A stretch of 64,000 nucleotides of DNA from Phycisphaeraceae bacterium (GTDB taxonomy: Bacteria; Planctomycetota; Phycisphaerae; Phycisphaerales; UBA1924), in the NCBI GenBank assembly GCA_019454185.1, contig CP075368.1, positions 3,265,649 to 3,329,648 of the forward strand, given 5' to 3'. Positions 9,613 to 17,937 of this stretch are shown here, in pieces. Within the stretch, counting starts at the first letter, position 1, and every line of letters starts with the position of its first letter. The translations under genes and the position numbers were made by a program. The notes under the pieces are model-generated. The model worked only from the letters and a program-made list of their open reading frames with translations, had not been told where the DNA came from and did no database searches.

Positions 9613-10488
9613 TCAGGCGGCGGCGGTGGTGTTCCACGGGACGGTGTAGCCGAAGTAGGCCATGGCCTCGGCGCAGGTTCGATCGAAGGCGAGTCGGTCG
9701 TCGGGGTTCCAATCTTTCCAGCGTTCGGCGCGATCGCGGAGGGAGAGGTTGATGGGCTTGGTCGGATCGGCGGGAGTGAGGGCTTTGGCTTCGAGGATGG
9801 AGCCGGGTCGATCGCTTGTGGGGTGGACGAGTTCGCTTCGGAAGTGGTCGGTGCAGGGCTGGTGGCGGGTGAGGCCGAGGAAGGGGAGGATCGTGTCCAT
9901 CATGCGCTCGGGGCCGTCGGGCGCGAGGAGCCACTCGTGGCGGACGAGGAGGAACTCGCGGCGTTTCTCTCCCCAGCGGGCCATGTCGTGGGCGACGCGC
10001 CAGGTTTCGGCGTGGGAGCCGACATCACGATCCTGGAAGGGCGCGAAGCGGAGGCGGCTGCCGACGACCTCGATGCCGTTGCGGACGATGTAGATGATGC
10101 GCGCATGGGGGAAGAGGCGCAGGAGTTGATCGGCGCCCTGTGGTCTGAGATTGGTGTAGGCGAGGAGGCGTTCGGGTGTGCGGGCGCGCGGACAGGGCCA
10201 GAGGAGGCGCAGCAGGAGCGCGGCGAAATGTGCCTCGTAGATCGCTTCGGGGACGCGCAGGGCGTGGAAGCGCGAGGGGATGGTGCGGTTTCTCGATGCG
10301 GCTTCGAGCAGATCGAGGATGATGTTGTTTTCGAGATCGGTTGAGTCGAGATCGGGGTGCTTGCTCAGGGCTTGTCTGAGGATGGTGGTGCCCGAACGTC
10401 CGACTCCGGAGAGGATGGTGAGTGGGACGCGGTCGTATGGGTGCGTCGGCGGGCGTGTTGAAGGAAGGGGCACCTGGGCGTGGAGCAT
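9613..10488 (-). CDS. Sulfotransferase family protein
   Basis: 291 residues starting at ATG 10488. The PAPS-binding loop is clear near residues 28-40 (SGVGRSGTTILRQALSKH) and the second nucleotide-binding segment near residues 125-140 (ARIIYIVRNGIEVVGSRLRF, with the Arg and Ser that hold the 3' phosphate). It would move sulfate from PAPS to an acceptor, probably a carbohydrate or peptide; the acceptor cannot be read. No signal peptide is seen. A second sulfotransferase gene lies at 62597 and a PAP phosphatase gene at 53022, so the cell has the route to recycle the PAP by-product. A perfect 11-bp hairpin separates it from the CHRD gene upstream. Confidence 0.88.
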   Translation of the reverse strand: MLHAQVPLPSTRPPTHPYDRVPLTILSGVGRSGTTILRQALSKHPDLDSTDLENNIILDLLEAASRNRTIPSRFHALRVPEAIYEAHFAALLLRLLWPCPRARTPERLLAYTNLRPQGADQLLRLFPHARIIYIVRNGIEVVGSRLRFAPFQDRDVGSHAETWRVAHDMARWGEKRREFLLVRHEWLLAPDGPERMMDTILPFLGLTRHQPCTDHFRSELVHPTSDRPGSILEAKALTPADPTKPINLSLRDRAERWKDWNPDDRLAFDRTCAEAMAYFGYTVPWNTTAAA

Positions 10489-10554
10489 GCCGTTGTTATC
10501 GGCGCTTGGGTGGGAGGGCTTTGGAGGTGTTGTGCCGGATATGTCAGAAAGCTG

Positions 10555-10584
10555 AGCGGGGCCGGCGTGAGTTCCGGCCCCGCT
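10555..10584 (-). terminator. Hairpin terminator after the CHRD gene
   Basis: AGCGGGGCCGG (10555-10565) and CCGGCCCCGCT (10574-10584) form a perfect 11-bp stem with an 8-base loop, 33 bases after the CHRD stop codon. On the minus strand it is followed by CAGCTTTCTG, a modest T-rich tail. Confidence 0.65.
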
Positions 10585-10616
10585 TGTCGAACGGGCGTGT
10601 GGATGTGAGTGTGTGA

Positions 10617-11198
10617 TCAAGCGCGGCGTCGTCTTGTCGCAATGAGACCGCCGATTGCGAGCGCGGCGACTCCGGACGGAGCGGGGATGACGGCGTAGAA
10701 CCCGCGTATCTCGCCGCCCGGGAAGGCGGTGGAGTGGATATTGAGGTAGGACCTGCCTTCGTCGAGCGACATGAGGAGTGCGCTCAGCGCGCCGCCGATG
10801 GTGCCGCCGCTCGCGGCGATGAACCCGGGGTTGTATGCGCTCGCACTGGTGAGGTCGAAGGTCATGTCGAAGGAGCCGCTGGAGACGCCGTGGGGGAATC
10901 CTGGGAACGAGGGGAGCGGTGTCATGACGCCCGCGACACCTGAGAACGGCATTGCGGTGGGTCCGTGGATGTGAGCAGCGGTGACGGTTCCGATGAGTCC
11001 GCTGAAATCGGCTTCGATGCGCATGGTGACGAGATCGAGATCGATGGTGATCCTGGAGAAGCCGATGCCGGGCGAGGCGTTGGGCGGCGCTTCGCTGGGT
11101 CCGTCGAGGTGCGCGGTGTAAACGACTTCGTGAGGATGCGCCGAGGAGGCGATGAGAGCCGCGGCGCAGAGCGTGGAGATGGTCCGAGTCTTGAGCAT
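10617..11198 (-). CDS. CHRD-domain secreted protein with IPAP sorting tail
   Basis: 193 residues from ATG 11198, which has GGAGGT 4 bases upstream. A signal peptide covers about residues 1-23 (CAAALIASSAHP). The body is a CHRD (chordin-type) domain: YTAHLDGPSEAPPNASPG near the start, AAHIHGPTAMPFSGVAG in the middle, and SYLNIHSTAFPGGEIRGFY at the end. The last 24 residues are a PEP-CTERM-like tail: IPAP, a hydrophobic helix, then RRRR. Family function is unknown beyond an extracellular beta-sandwich; the tail predicts exosortase-like processing and surface attachment. Three other genes here carry similar tails. Confidence 0.88.
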   Translation of the reverse strand: MLKTRTISTLCAAALIASSAHPHEVVYTAHLDGPSEAPPNASPGIGFSRITIDLDLVTMRIEADFSGLIGTVTAAHIHGPTAMPFSGVAGVMTPLPSFPGFPHGVSSGSFDMTFDLTSASAYNPGFIAASGGTIGGALSALLMSLDEGRSYLNIHSTAFPGGEIRGFYAVIPAPSGVAALAIGGLIATRRRRA

Positions 11199-11591
11199 GT
11201 GAACCTCCGAGTTGACACGCGCGTGAGCGAGTGCCCCGCGATGCGGCATTGGCACGAGTGAGGACCGTCCCGAGCCGAGTCGTTGCGGGGTGGCCGACGT
11301 GGCTCGAGGGCGACCGCGCGGCCGCCGGTCGTCCTTCTCGATGTCGAATGCGTAGACGAGAACGCGGCGAGGACTTCCCCGGATTCAATGGAGATCGGAA
11401 ATATGGCGTGATCGGGGTCGCGATCGCGGCTCGTTCATTCCGCGTGTTTGCGGCCTCTCCGGTCGTCGCTGCGGCGTGGGGAGATCGCACCGTCTTTGTG
11501 GAGGCGTTGCGTGCGTTCGTCACTCGGATGTTCTTTGCCGTCGAGCGCGGGGCTGGGTGTGTGTGGGTGCCTTGCGGCGGATGGGGAGCGG
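11199..11591. other. Intergenic, no gene seen
   Basis: About 390 bases between two minus-strand genes. It must hold the CHRD promoter. I see no conserved frame, strong hairpin or repeat. Confidence 0.5.
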
Positions 11592-12488
11592 CTATCCTGG
11601 GTTTGTGCGTTCGGGCTTGTGTGTGCGCGGCGGGTCGCCGCGGATTCTGGAGGTGATCGTCTGCGTCGAGGCGTCGGTAGGTGTCGCGGGTTGTGGGGAT
11701 GGTCCTGAGATGTGTGAGCGGGTGTGGACGCGGATGTGCTCGCGAGTCTCTTCGGACGCATGGGGCGGATTGTGCGGAGGTTGGGGCGTGTGTCGCGTCG
11801 GGTTCGGCGCGGGCGCGGGTTTCTCGGTTGTGTTGCGGGTGTGTGCGCGATGGGAGGGATCGGCGTCGAGGTGATGCGGCGCGGGTGTGTCGGATGGGGG
11901 GCGCGGCTCGGCAGGGGGGATGGAGCCGCGGACGGCGGAGCCGTCGATGGGTGTGAGCCGCGTGAGTCGGTAGAGGAGCCAGATCGCCTTGCGTCCGGCG
12001 GTGGAGTGGCGGTGGTATGAGAGGGGCAAAGGGGAGGAGGGGGAGGCGGGTGATGGGGAGGAGGCGGGCTCAACGCGGATCGAAGACTCGCCAGGGCGAG
12101 GAGCCGCCGTGTGCCGCGGAGGAAGAGGTTCACAACTGAGGGGGGCGGAGGAAGACGGAGCAAGCGAAGTCGAGTCGGGGGAAGAGGGGAGGCCGAGCGC
12201 GTTTCGGGCGTCGGTGAAGTCGGTGATGATGTGTGAGAGGGCTGTGACAGCCGCGGGGAGTTCGAGGGCGGCGGCGAGGCGTATGTGTGCGTGCACGCCC
12301 CGTTCGATGGCGAGGAGTGCTTCGCGGGCTTGGGGCGAGTCGAGCCAGAGTGCGAGGGCGGCGATGGAGATGCGGTGCTGGGCGGCGACGGTGGGGAGTG
12401 ATGCGCCGGGGCGCGAGAGGGCGTCGAGGATGGAGGCGACGAGGGCGCCGTCGGGGTTGAGGAAGGGATTGGTGGCAGCGGCGACCAT
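11592..12488 (-). CDS. HTH-like hypothetical protein with Pro-rich tail
   Basis: 298 residues starting at ATG 12488. Residues 1-90 look like a real folded domain: a helical segment (GALVASILDALSRPG), a possible helix-turn-helix (LPTVAAQHRISIAALALWL), and a further helix (HIRLAAALELPAAVTALSHI). This resembles small phage- or plasmid-type HTH modules but I do not recognise the family. From about residue 110 the protein is rich in Pro, Ser and His and could be a long disordered tail, or the frame could simply stay open because of high GC. A leaderless-type promoter with a direct repeat sits right at the start codon, suggesting self-regulation. Confidence 0.55.
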   Translation of the reverse strand: MVAAATNPFLNPDGALVASILDALSRPGASLPTVAAQHRISIAALALWLDSPQAREALLAIERGVHAHIRLAAALELPAAVTALSHIITDFTDARNALGLPSSPDSTSLAPSSSAPLSCEPLPPRHTAAPRPGESSIRVEPASSPSPASPSSPLPLSYHRHSTAGRKAIWLLYRLTRLTPIDGSAVRGSIPPAEPRPPSDTPAPHHLDADPSHRAHTRNTTEKPAPAPNPTRHTPQPPHNPPHASEETREHIRVHTRSHISGPSPQPATPTDASTQTITSRIRGDPPRTHKPERTNPG

Positions 12489-12497
12489 GGTACGGGT

Positions 12498-12526
12498 AAG
12501 GTACGGTCAGTGGCGGGTTGTGTCAA
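12498..12526 (-). promoter_or_regulatory. Promoter at the start of the HTH-like gene
   Basis: On the minus strand TTGACA (12526-12521) is followed by 17 bases and TACCTT (12503-12498). The expected start of transcription is within a few bases of the ATG at 12488, implying a leaderless message. The heptamer CCGTACC occurs twice around the -10 and start, separated by 4 bases, and could be an operator. Confidence 0.5.
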
Positions 12527-12597
12527 GTTTTTATTTGGATATGGAACGGAATGTGATAGGTTATTTTCGGCATGTATAGTGAAATCTGGGAGTTTAG

Positions 12598-12849
12598 GTG
12601 AAAATCCAAAGATGCCCGGGAGGGTCACGGGTGGGGCGGTGGGGGAGTGAGGGAGGTCGTGCTGTGCAGGGGGACACCCCCTGCAACCCCCGGGGGGAGA
12701 AGAGCTGGAGTTCTGTCGCCCCTCCGGGGCTTGGGGAAGAAGAGGAAGGAGAGGGGTGTGGGGTCGCTATCCACGGGTTCCGGCCGCGAAGCGCGACCTT
12801 CACCCGCGGCTACATACGGCGGCCCCGTTGGGGCCTGGAGGGGAGAGAC
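12598..12849. repeat. Degenerate dispersed element, copy 1
   Basis: Non-coding, G-rich stretch holding the 17-mer CCCTGCAACCCCCGGGG at 12679-12695. The same 17-mer recurs at 14197-14213, and both copies are followed some 60-70 bases later by GGGGTGTG-x-GGTCGCT. No gene is evident. Confidence 0.5.
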
Positions 12850-13180
12850 AAGGCACGAAGGCATGAAGGCATCAAGGCACGAAGGCGCGAAGGCACGAAG
12901 GCGCGAAGGCGCGAAGGCGCGAAGGCGCGAAGGCACGAAGGCATGAAGGCGCGAAGGCGCGAAGGCGCGAAGGCGCGAAGGCGCGAAGGCGCGAAGGCAC
13001 GAAGGCATGAAGGCGCGAAGGCGCGAAGGCGCGAAGGCGCGAAGGCACGAAGGCACGAAGGCACGAAGGCACGAAGGCACGAAGGCACGAAGGCACGAAG
13101 GCATGAAGGCACGAAGGCACGAAGGCATGAAGGCATCAAGGCACGAAGGCGCGAAGGCATGGAGGCATGAAGGCGCGAAG
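12850..13180. repeat. Tandem array of about 37 copies of a 9-bp unit
   Basis: Head-to-tail units of AAGGCRYGA, with variants AAGGCGCGA, AAGGCACGA, AAGGCATGA and AAGGCATCA. Because the unit is three codons long, frames stay open on both strands, giving spurious repeats such as KARRHEG and LRAFVPSC. It lies between the HTH-like gene and a sorting-tail protein gene. Copy number is likely to vary by slippage. I see no ribosome site or conserved context to argue that it is translated. Confidence 0.9.
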
Positions 13181-13212
13181 TGTGGGGCGTGTGGAGTGTG
13201 CATGCATGCAAG

Positions 13213-13240
13213 GACGGCGCGACCGGGTGGCCGCGCCGTC
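13213..13240 (-). terminator. Hairpin terminator
   Basis: GACGGCGCG (13213-13221) and CGCGCCGTC (13232-13240) form a perfect 9-bp stem, 34 bases after the stop codon of the minus-strand gene at 13275. Confidence 0.55.
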
Positions 13241-13274
13241 GTGTGTTTCGGGGTTTGATGGCGTGATCGGTCTC

Positions 13275-13958
13275 TCAGCGGCGGCGTCGGGCGAGGAGTC
13301 CGAGTGCGGCGAGCGAGAGTGCGCCAGCGGGAGCGGGGATGATGGTGATGGGGGTGTCGGGTGTGGTCTCGTAGCCCCAGGAGAGCGGGCGGTAGAGGCG
13401 GAAGTTGGGTGAGCCCGGCGGGTTGGTGGTTTCGAGTTCGATGAAGCCGTAGTGGGTGGCACCCGAGAGGACGATGCGGATGCCGACGATGTAGGGGGAT
13501 GTGGTGGGGACGGTGTCCCATCTGCCGAAGGGGTTACGCATCGTGAGGACCGGGCTGCTTTGCCAGTCTTGAGCGGCTCCGATGGTGTCGCCGGGGCCGA
13601 AGGTCTCGGGTCCGAGGATGCCGATGGGGAGGCCGTCGTAGCCATCGAGCATGTCGGTCGGTGTGGAGGAGCGGGCGATGAGCGACTGTGTGCGGCCTCT
13701 GAGATACTGCCAGGCACCGTCTTGCGAGCTGCCCTCGGCGTAGTTCACGAAGACTGACCAAGCGGGGCCGAACGTGCCGAATGCGGGCTGGTTGGCGAGC
13801 GGCTGGGTGATGTCGAGGGACTGGCCGATGTCGCCGCCGTCGAAGTTGGTTGCGGTGAGGATGAAGGAGGGGTTTGCGCTGGTGAAGGTGAGGAGATCGG
13901 CGTTGGCGTTGAGAGCGAGGGCGGCGGCCGCGGCGATGCAGAGTGTGCTTTGGAACAT
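13275..13958 (-). CDS. Secreted protein with IPAP sorting tail
   Basis: 227 residues, starting ATG 13958. A signal peptide is evident (LCIAAAAALALNANA, cleavage near residue 20). The body has no domain I recognise; the segment YIVGIRIVLSGATHYGFIEL followed by ETTNPPGSPNFRLYRPLSWG resembles the beta-sheet proteins commonly carried by PEP-CTERM tails. The end reads IPAP, hydrophobic helix, RRRR, the same tail type as the genes at 10617, 57982 and 61755. Probably exported and surface attached. Function unknown. Confidence 0.85.
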   Translation of the reverse strand: MFQSTLCIAAAAALALNANADLLTFTSANPSFILTATNFDGGDIGQSLDITQPLANQPAFGTFGPAWSVFVNYAEGSSQDGAWQYLRGRTQSLIARSSTPTDMLDGYDGLPIGILGPETFGPGDTIGAAQDWQSSPVLTMRNPFGRWDTVPTTSPYIVGIRIVLSGATHYGFIELETTNPPGSPNFRLYRPLSWGYETTPDTPITIIPAPAGALSLAALGLLARRRR

Positions 13959-14790
13959 ACAGAGACTCCGGCTTTGAGCATGGTGGCGTGGGCCGCGGCG
14001 TGCGTCACGTGCGCACAGCAGAGAGTGGGGCGGCCGAGGCGTGCGAGTCTGAAGTAAAGAGATACCTCAGGTCCGCGAATATGGCCATGGATTTTGCGGA
14101 TTAAATCCCGAAATCAAGGGTGAGTACCTGAGGGGAGGGGGGGGTAGCGGGTGCGGAGTAAGGGTGTGGGGGTGCGGGCGCAGCCCCACACGCACTCCCT
14201 GCAACCCCCGGGGAGAGAGGGGCTTGCTCTGTGTCTGCTTCGCAGACAGGGGCGTGAGGAAGGGGGCAAGGCGGAAGGGGGAGGGGTGTGTGGTCGCTCT
14301 CCAGGGGCTGCGCGGTCCGGCCTTGTGTGTGCGTGGGGGGACGCGCTGACCCCTGGCAACCGCCGCACGCTGCTCCGCAGCGGAAGAGTGCCGGACGTGA
14401 CGCAAGAGGGGGTGCGTGGGGCGATGTTCAGGAGAGGCGCGGTCTGAATCCATGTGAGCGTGGGGGGAAGACCGGTTCCCAGGCAACCATCGCTTGGCCG
14501 CCGTCGCTCGCCTGCCTCACCCCCTGGCCCGCCCCCCACCGCGCCCCGCGGCTGCGGACGGGCGTGCGGCTCGGGCGCGGGGAAGGGTGGGCGATTGGGT
14601 GTGGCCCGGGACTGGCCGCGGGGGATGGAGGGTGAGGGAGAGAAGAGCACCGAGGTTCGTCCAGAGCGACCAACAAACGGGGTGCACGTCGGGCCACCTG
14701 CCGAAGGAGAGATGAGCGCCGAGGGTCGTCCCGAGGGACAAGCCTAGGGGACGGTGCACTGTGATGTACGGGGCACCTGCTCCGAATCGT
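13959..14790. other. 830-bp gene-poor stretch with repeat copies
   Basis: No supported gene. It holds copy 2 of the dispersed element (17-mer at 14197-14213), a short palindrome GTCTGCTTCGCAGAC near 14236-14250, and near 14640-14740 two imperfect copies of a ~30-base segment (AGCACCGAGGTTCGTCC and AGCGCCGAGGGTCGTCC) about 69 bases apart. It borders the low-GC gene at 14791 and may be the scar of its arrival. Confidence 0.5.
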
Positions 14791-17700
14791 CTACAAGTCC
14801 TTCTTCAGCTTCTCATTGAACTCTGACCCGAGTAGCTTTATATCAAGTCGCTCGCACGCCTCTTGCTTGATGCGATACTTCACCTTAAACAAGTGCAGGT
14901 GATACCACACGAGATCTCGCGCGAGCATCATAGGAAAGAACTTATCCTTGAAATCCTTGCCGATATCCCGCACTTCTGTCGAGGGAAACACTGTGAAGTT
15001 ATCCAGCCTAACAGCAAGATCGATTAATCTGTATGCGGGAGTATTGCTATCACGTACCATCTGTTCAAATGTTTTCTCGAGCTCCTGCATGCCCACCGAT
15101 GACGAAATATGACATATCGTGCCCAACGCGACTGACTCAATTAGACTGAGCAGTTTGTTCTTTACGTCCATTTCTATGACATCATTAATACTTCGATACT
15201 TATCGATCGCTCTCGGATCGTTGGCACGCGACATTCGAGCGCCGGCAATATATCTTTCGACGACAATGTCTTGATTCTCGCTGATAAAGTCGAACATCGC
15301 TCGAGTCGCCCGTAAGCCAACTCTGTAGCATTCGTGTGCAACTTCGAGCTTTCGCTCCGCTCTCATGGAGCCGCCAAAGTTCTTTAACACCTGACCAAGT
15401 ATCTGCACCATCGCGAAAGCCGAGTTCATGTTTGTCGAGAGATCCATGGCTTTCGAGAATCTCTCGTCTTGGGGCTGCACAAGAACGTGTGATGCGCAAG
15501 CCTCGGCATGCACCTGCTCTTGACGCTCCAGCATCAAGCGACGCCGCTCTTCTCGCTTTGCACTCTCGAATACTCTGTTGGGAATCAGATTGCTGATATC
15601 ACCTATGAACTTAGTATCTGTCTCAAAATCAACTTCGGCAACACCGGCGAACAGTTGCGTTGAACGCGCGATAATCTCATTAATAACAAACGGATCTTTG
15701 CTAGTATGACAAAGGCAGATGATTATACTGGCATTATCCTCGAAATACACAGAATCGATCAATGCTCGTATATACGCACGCATTCTCTCGTCGCCAATGT
15801 TCTTAGCGATGCACTCTGCAACGAAATAGAGCTGCACGTACTTGTACTTGAACCAGACCTCACCATCATCACACTCGAGAATGCCGCAGCCTGCAAGATC
15901 GTTGCGCATGCGGGCATAGTCGAGTTTGTGAGCAAATGACTCGCAGTGCTGCCGATGCCAGTCCTCGACGCGAGCATCCTTCCAGTGTTCCTCTTGCGAC
16001 GTATGCATGTCAAACGCCAAATGTGCCAAGTAGTTGTGCTTGGTGTCGATAGAAGCAATCGTGCTACTCGATGACAACAAGGCTGTATTGACCAAGACTT
16101 CGTATAAGTACCCGAATGAGCCGTTCGACGACTGCTCTCGGTGCGGCGTATCAATGGTGTGAAGCAGAATGAGCACGAAGATGGGAAACGAGGGGACAAA
16201 GTCATGACGCAGCGAACTAGATACGAGACGCTCGGCCTCAGATATTTTGCGCTCAAGCTCCTCGTCATCAACTTCGTCTGTTATATTCAATGTATACCAT
16301 CGGCGAATCAATTCATGTCGAAGCAAATAGCCGAATTCTAACAGCTGCAAATGGCGAAACTGGGACAACACACTTGGAACCGACTCGTCAGCGGTTAGTT
16401 CGTCAAGGATTGCTTGGTCTGTGCTGAGAAATACAACAATACCAAAGTGCTGTTGCAGATTCAGTATGAACTCATTGCGCAGTTTTCGATTGAGTCGCAC
16501 TAGGTGGTAGTCATCCACCACGGCCACTCGTTCTTCTCGCTTTAATTGCCAAAATCGAAGGCTGGTATCCTTGCCATACTGCTCTTCAACAAGTCGGTCG
16601 TACAGCGAGCGTAGTTTTTTGGCGTCAGCCGATTTGACGTGCGTGCCGCTGAGGTGTAGGGGCACTCTGGCGTTCTTTAAGAGGTCCGTGGTAATTGTCT
16701 TGGCAAGGGCGGTCTTGCCGCATTTGTTGGAGCCAGTGATAAGAGTGCAGGGGGTTAACTGCACAAGGGAGATGAGTTCGCGTTGTCGCACCATCGATAG
16801 CGACGGCTCATCAGCAAACTTGCTGATGTCTCGCAAGAATGGATAGACGAACATTGAGCTTAGTCGTAACGGACGCCGTCCGCCGTAATGGTATGTGGCT
16901 CCGACATCCTCAAGGAAGCCTCGAAAAGCGTCCGTGTGCACAAATTGGGTGCCCACTCGGCGCTTTTGCCGATGGAACGGTTGGGGGGGCGTGCGCGAGG
17001 CCAGTTCATAGTGTTCACTACCATTTAAGGAGTACGTATCAACACTAAGTTCAAATGTAGAAAGATCGAGGTGGATGACATTAAAGCCACTTCTGGATTC
17101 ATCTTCGTCTTGGAGGACGGATCCTTCAATATACTCATTGCGTTCACCCGTAGCTTGTAGGACGCTGTAGGCTGCTTGGCGGTGCATGTGCCCCGTCATG
17201 ATGACGTCGGAGTATGACTGTAAATACTCGCGTATCGCCAACGCGTTGTTTGGTTCCAGCCATGAATATGGGTGATGAAGTACAGATATGTGTGTATGCG
17301 ACTCGCCCCGCATATGGGGTGTAGTGTCGGAGACGGGTAAATACAGCGTGCCGGGTTGCTCATGCAACCGTGATAACCATGAGGAGTTAAGCAAGTGAAA
17401 CGACAAGTGATCCGAACCGAGTGTGAACACATACTCATGGTGAAGCATGGAGTGGTCGACTCGTTCCGGCGGCGCTGTGAAACCGCGTGAGAACGAAGGT
17501 AGCGAGTTCTCAAATACGCGATAGGGTGTTTGCACTTCCAGACACGCATTCACGACTGAGGAGTCGGGTGATCGTGGTGGATTGGCTACGAGCAGGTCAC
17601 GAACTTGTGTGTGACTAGATAAATCACAGTCATGGTTACCAGGAACGGATAATATAGCCAACGGCATGTGATTGTGGTCTTGAGAAAGAGAATCACATAG

Positions 17701-17907
17701 CGTTGTCAGGAACTGCGTGGCGTATTTATACTCGTCTTCGTGGCCTTTGTCGGCGGTGTCGCCATTAAGAACAAGGAAACACGCGTCTGAGGTCAACGTG
17801 GCTTCGCGAAGAGCGCCAATGATGGCTTCTGTTCTACTTGATAGAGGGTTGGGATCTGTCGCGGAGAAGTGAATGTCGCTCAACTGGATGAGTGTAATAC
17901 GCGGCAT
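14791..17907 (-). CDS. Metallophosphoesterase-STAND NTPase, candidate defence protein
   Basis: 1038 residues. Residues 1-300 form a complete calcineurin-like phosphoesterase: D11-x-H13 (SDIHF), D50 (NGDTAD), GNHD 90-93, H211-H212 (HHP) and GHMH 239-242, so metal binding and catalysis are expected. Residues about 350-640 are a P-loop ATPase of the STAND/NACHT type: Walker A GSNKCGKT (392-399) and Walker B VAVVDD (461-466), with FLSTD after it. The last 400 residues are helical and probably a sensor. N-terminal effector, central STAND ATPase and C-terminal sensor is the layout of Avs-like antiphage proteins; the assignment to defence is inference. Base composition is far lower in GC than its neighbours (one 60-base block I counted is 45%). 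It starts 30 bases after the GH57 stop on the same strand, so it may be expressed from that gene's promoter. No partner gene is seen. Confidence 0.85.
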   Translation of the reverse strand: MPRITLIQLSDIHFSATDPNPLSSRTEAIIGALREATLTSDACFLVLNGDTADKGHEDEYKYATQFLTTLCDSLSQDHNHMPLAILSVPGNHDCDLSSHTQVRDLLVANPPRSPDSSVVNACLEVQTPYRVFENSLPSFSRGFTAPPERVDHSMLHHEYVFTLGSDHLSFHLLNSSWLSRLHEQPGTLYLPVSDTTPHMRGESHTHISVLHHPYSWLEPNNALAIREYLQSYSDVIMTGHMHRQAAYSVLQATGERNEYIEGSVLQDEDESRSGFNVIHLDLSTFELSVDTYSLNGSEHYELASRTPPQPFHRQKRRVGTQFVHTDAFRGFLEDVGATYHYGGRRPLRLSSMFVYPFLRDISKFADEPSLSMVRQRELISLVQLTPCTLITGSNKCGKTALAKTITTDLLKNARVPLHLSGTHVKSADAKKLRSLYDRLVEEQYGKDTSLRFWQLKREERVAVVDDYHLVRLNRKLRNEFILNLQQHFGIVVFLSTDQAILDELTADESVPSVLSQFRHLQLLEFGYLLRHELIRRWYTLNITDEVDDEELERKISEAERLVSSSLRHDFVPSFPIFVLILLHTIDTPHREQSSNGSFGYLYEVLVNTALLSSSSTIASIDTKHNYLAHLAFDMHTSQEEHWKDARVEDWHRQHCESFAHKLDYARMRNDLAGCGILECDDGEVWFKYKYVQLYFVAECIAKNIGDERMRAYIRALIDSVYFEDNASIIICLCHTSKDPFVINEIIARSTQLFAGVAEVDFETDTKFIGDISNLIPNRVFESAKREERRRLMLERQEQVHAEACASHVLVQPQDERFSKAMDLSTNMNSAFAMVQILGQVLKNFGGSMRAERKLEVAHECYRVGLRATRAMFDFISENQDIVVERYIAGARMSRANDPRAIDKYRSINDVIEMDVKNKLLSLIESVALGTICHISSSVGMQELEKTFEQMVRDSNTPAYRLIDLAVRLDNFTVFPSTEVRDIGKDFKDKFFPMMLARDLVWYHLHLFKVKYRIKQEACERLDIKLLGSEFNEKLKKDL

Positions 17908-17937
17908 GCTGCCCCCGTGGCGTCAAGTGATGGTCAA

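Noticed and set aside
12598..13521. Long open frames on both strands through the 9-bp array
   Set aside because: They exist because the repeat unit is three codons long; the peptides are simple repeats such as KARRHEG and LRAFVPSC with no gene-like start.
14791..17907. Integrase, transposase or tRNA flanking the low-GC gene
   Set aside because: I looked for a recombinase gene, a tRNA and flanking repeats and found none that I could support.
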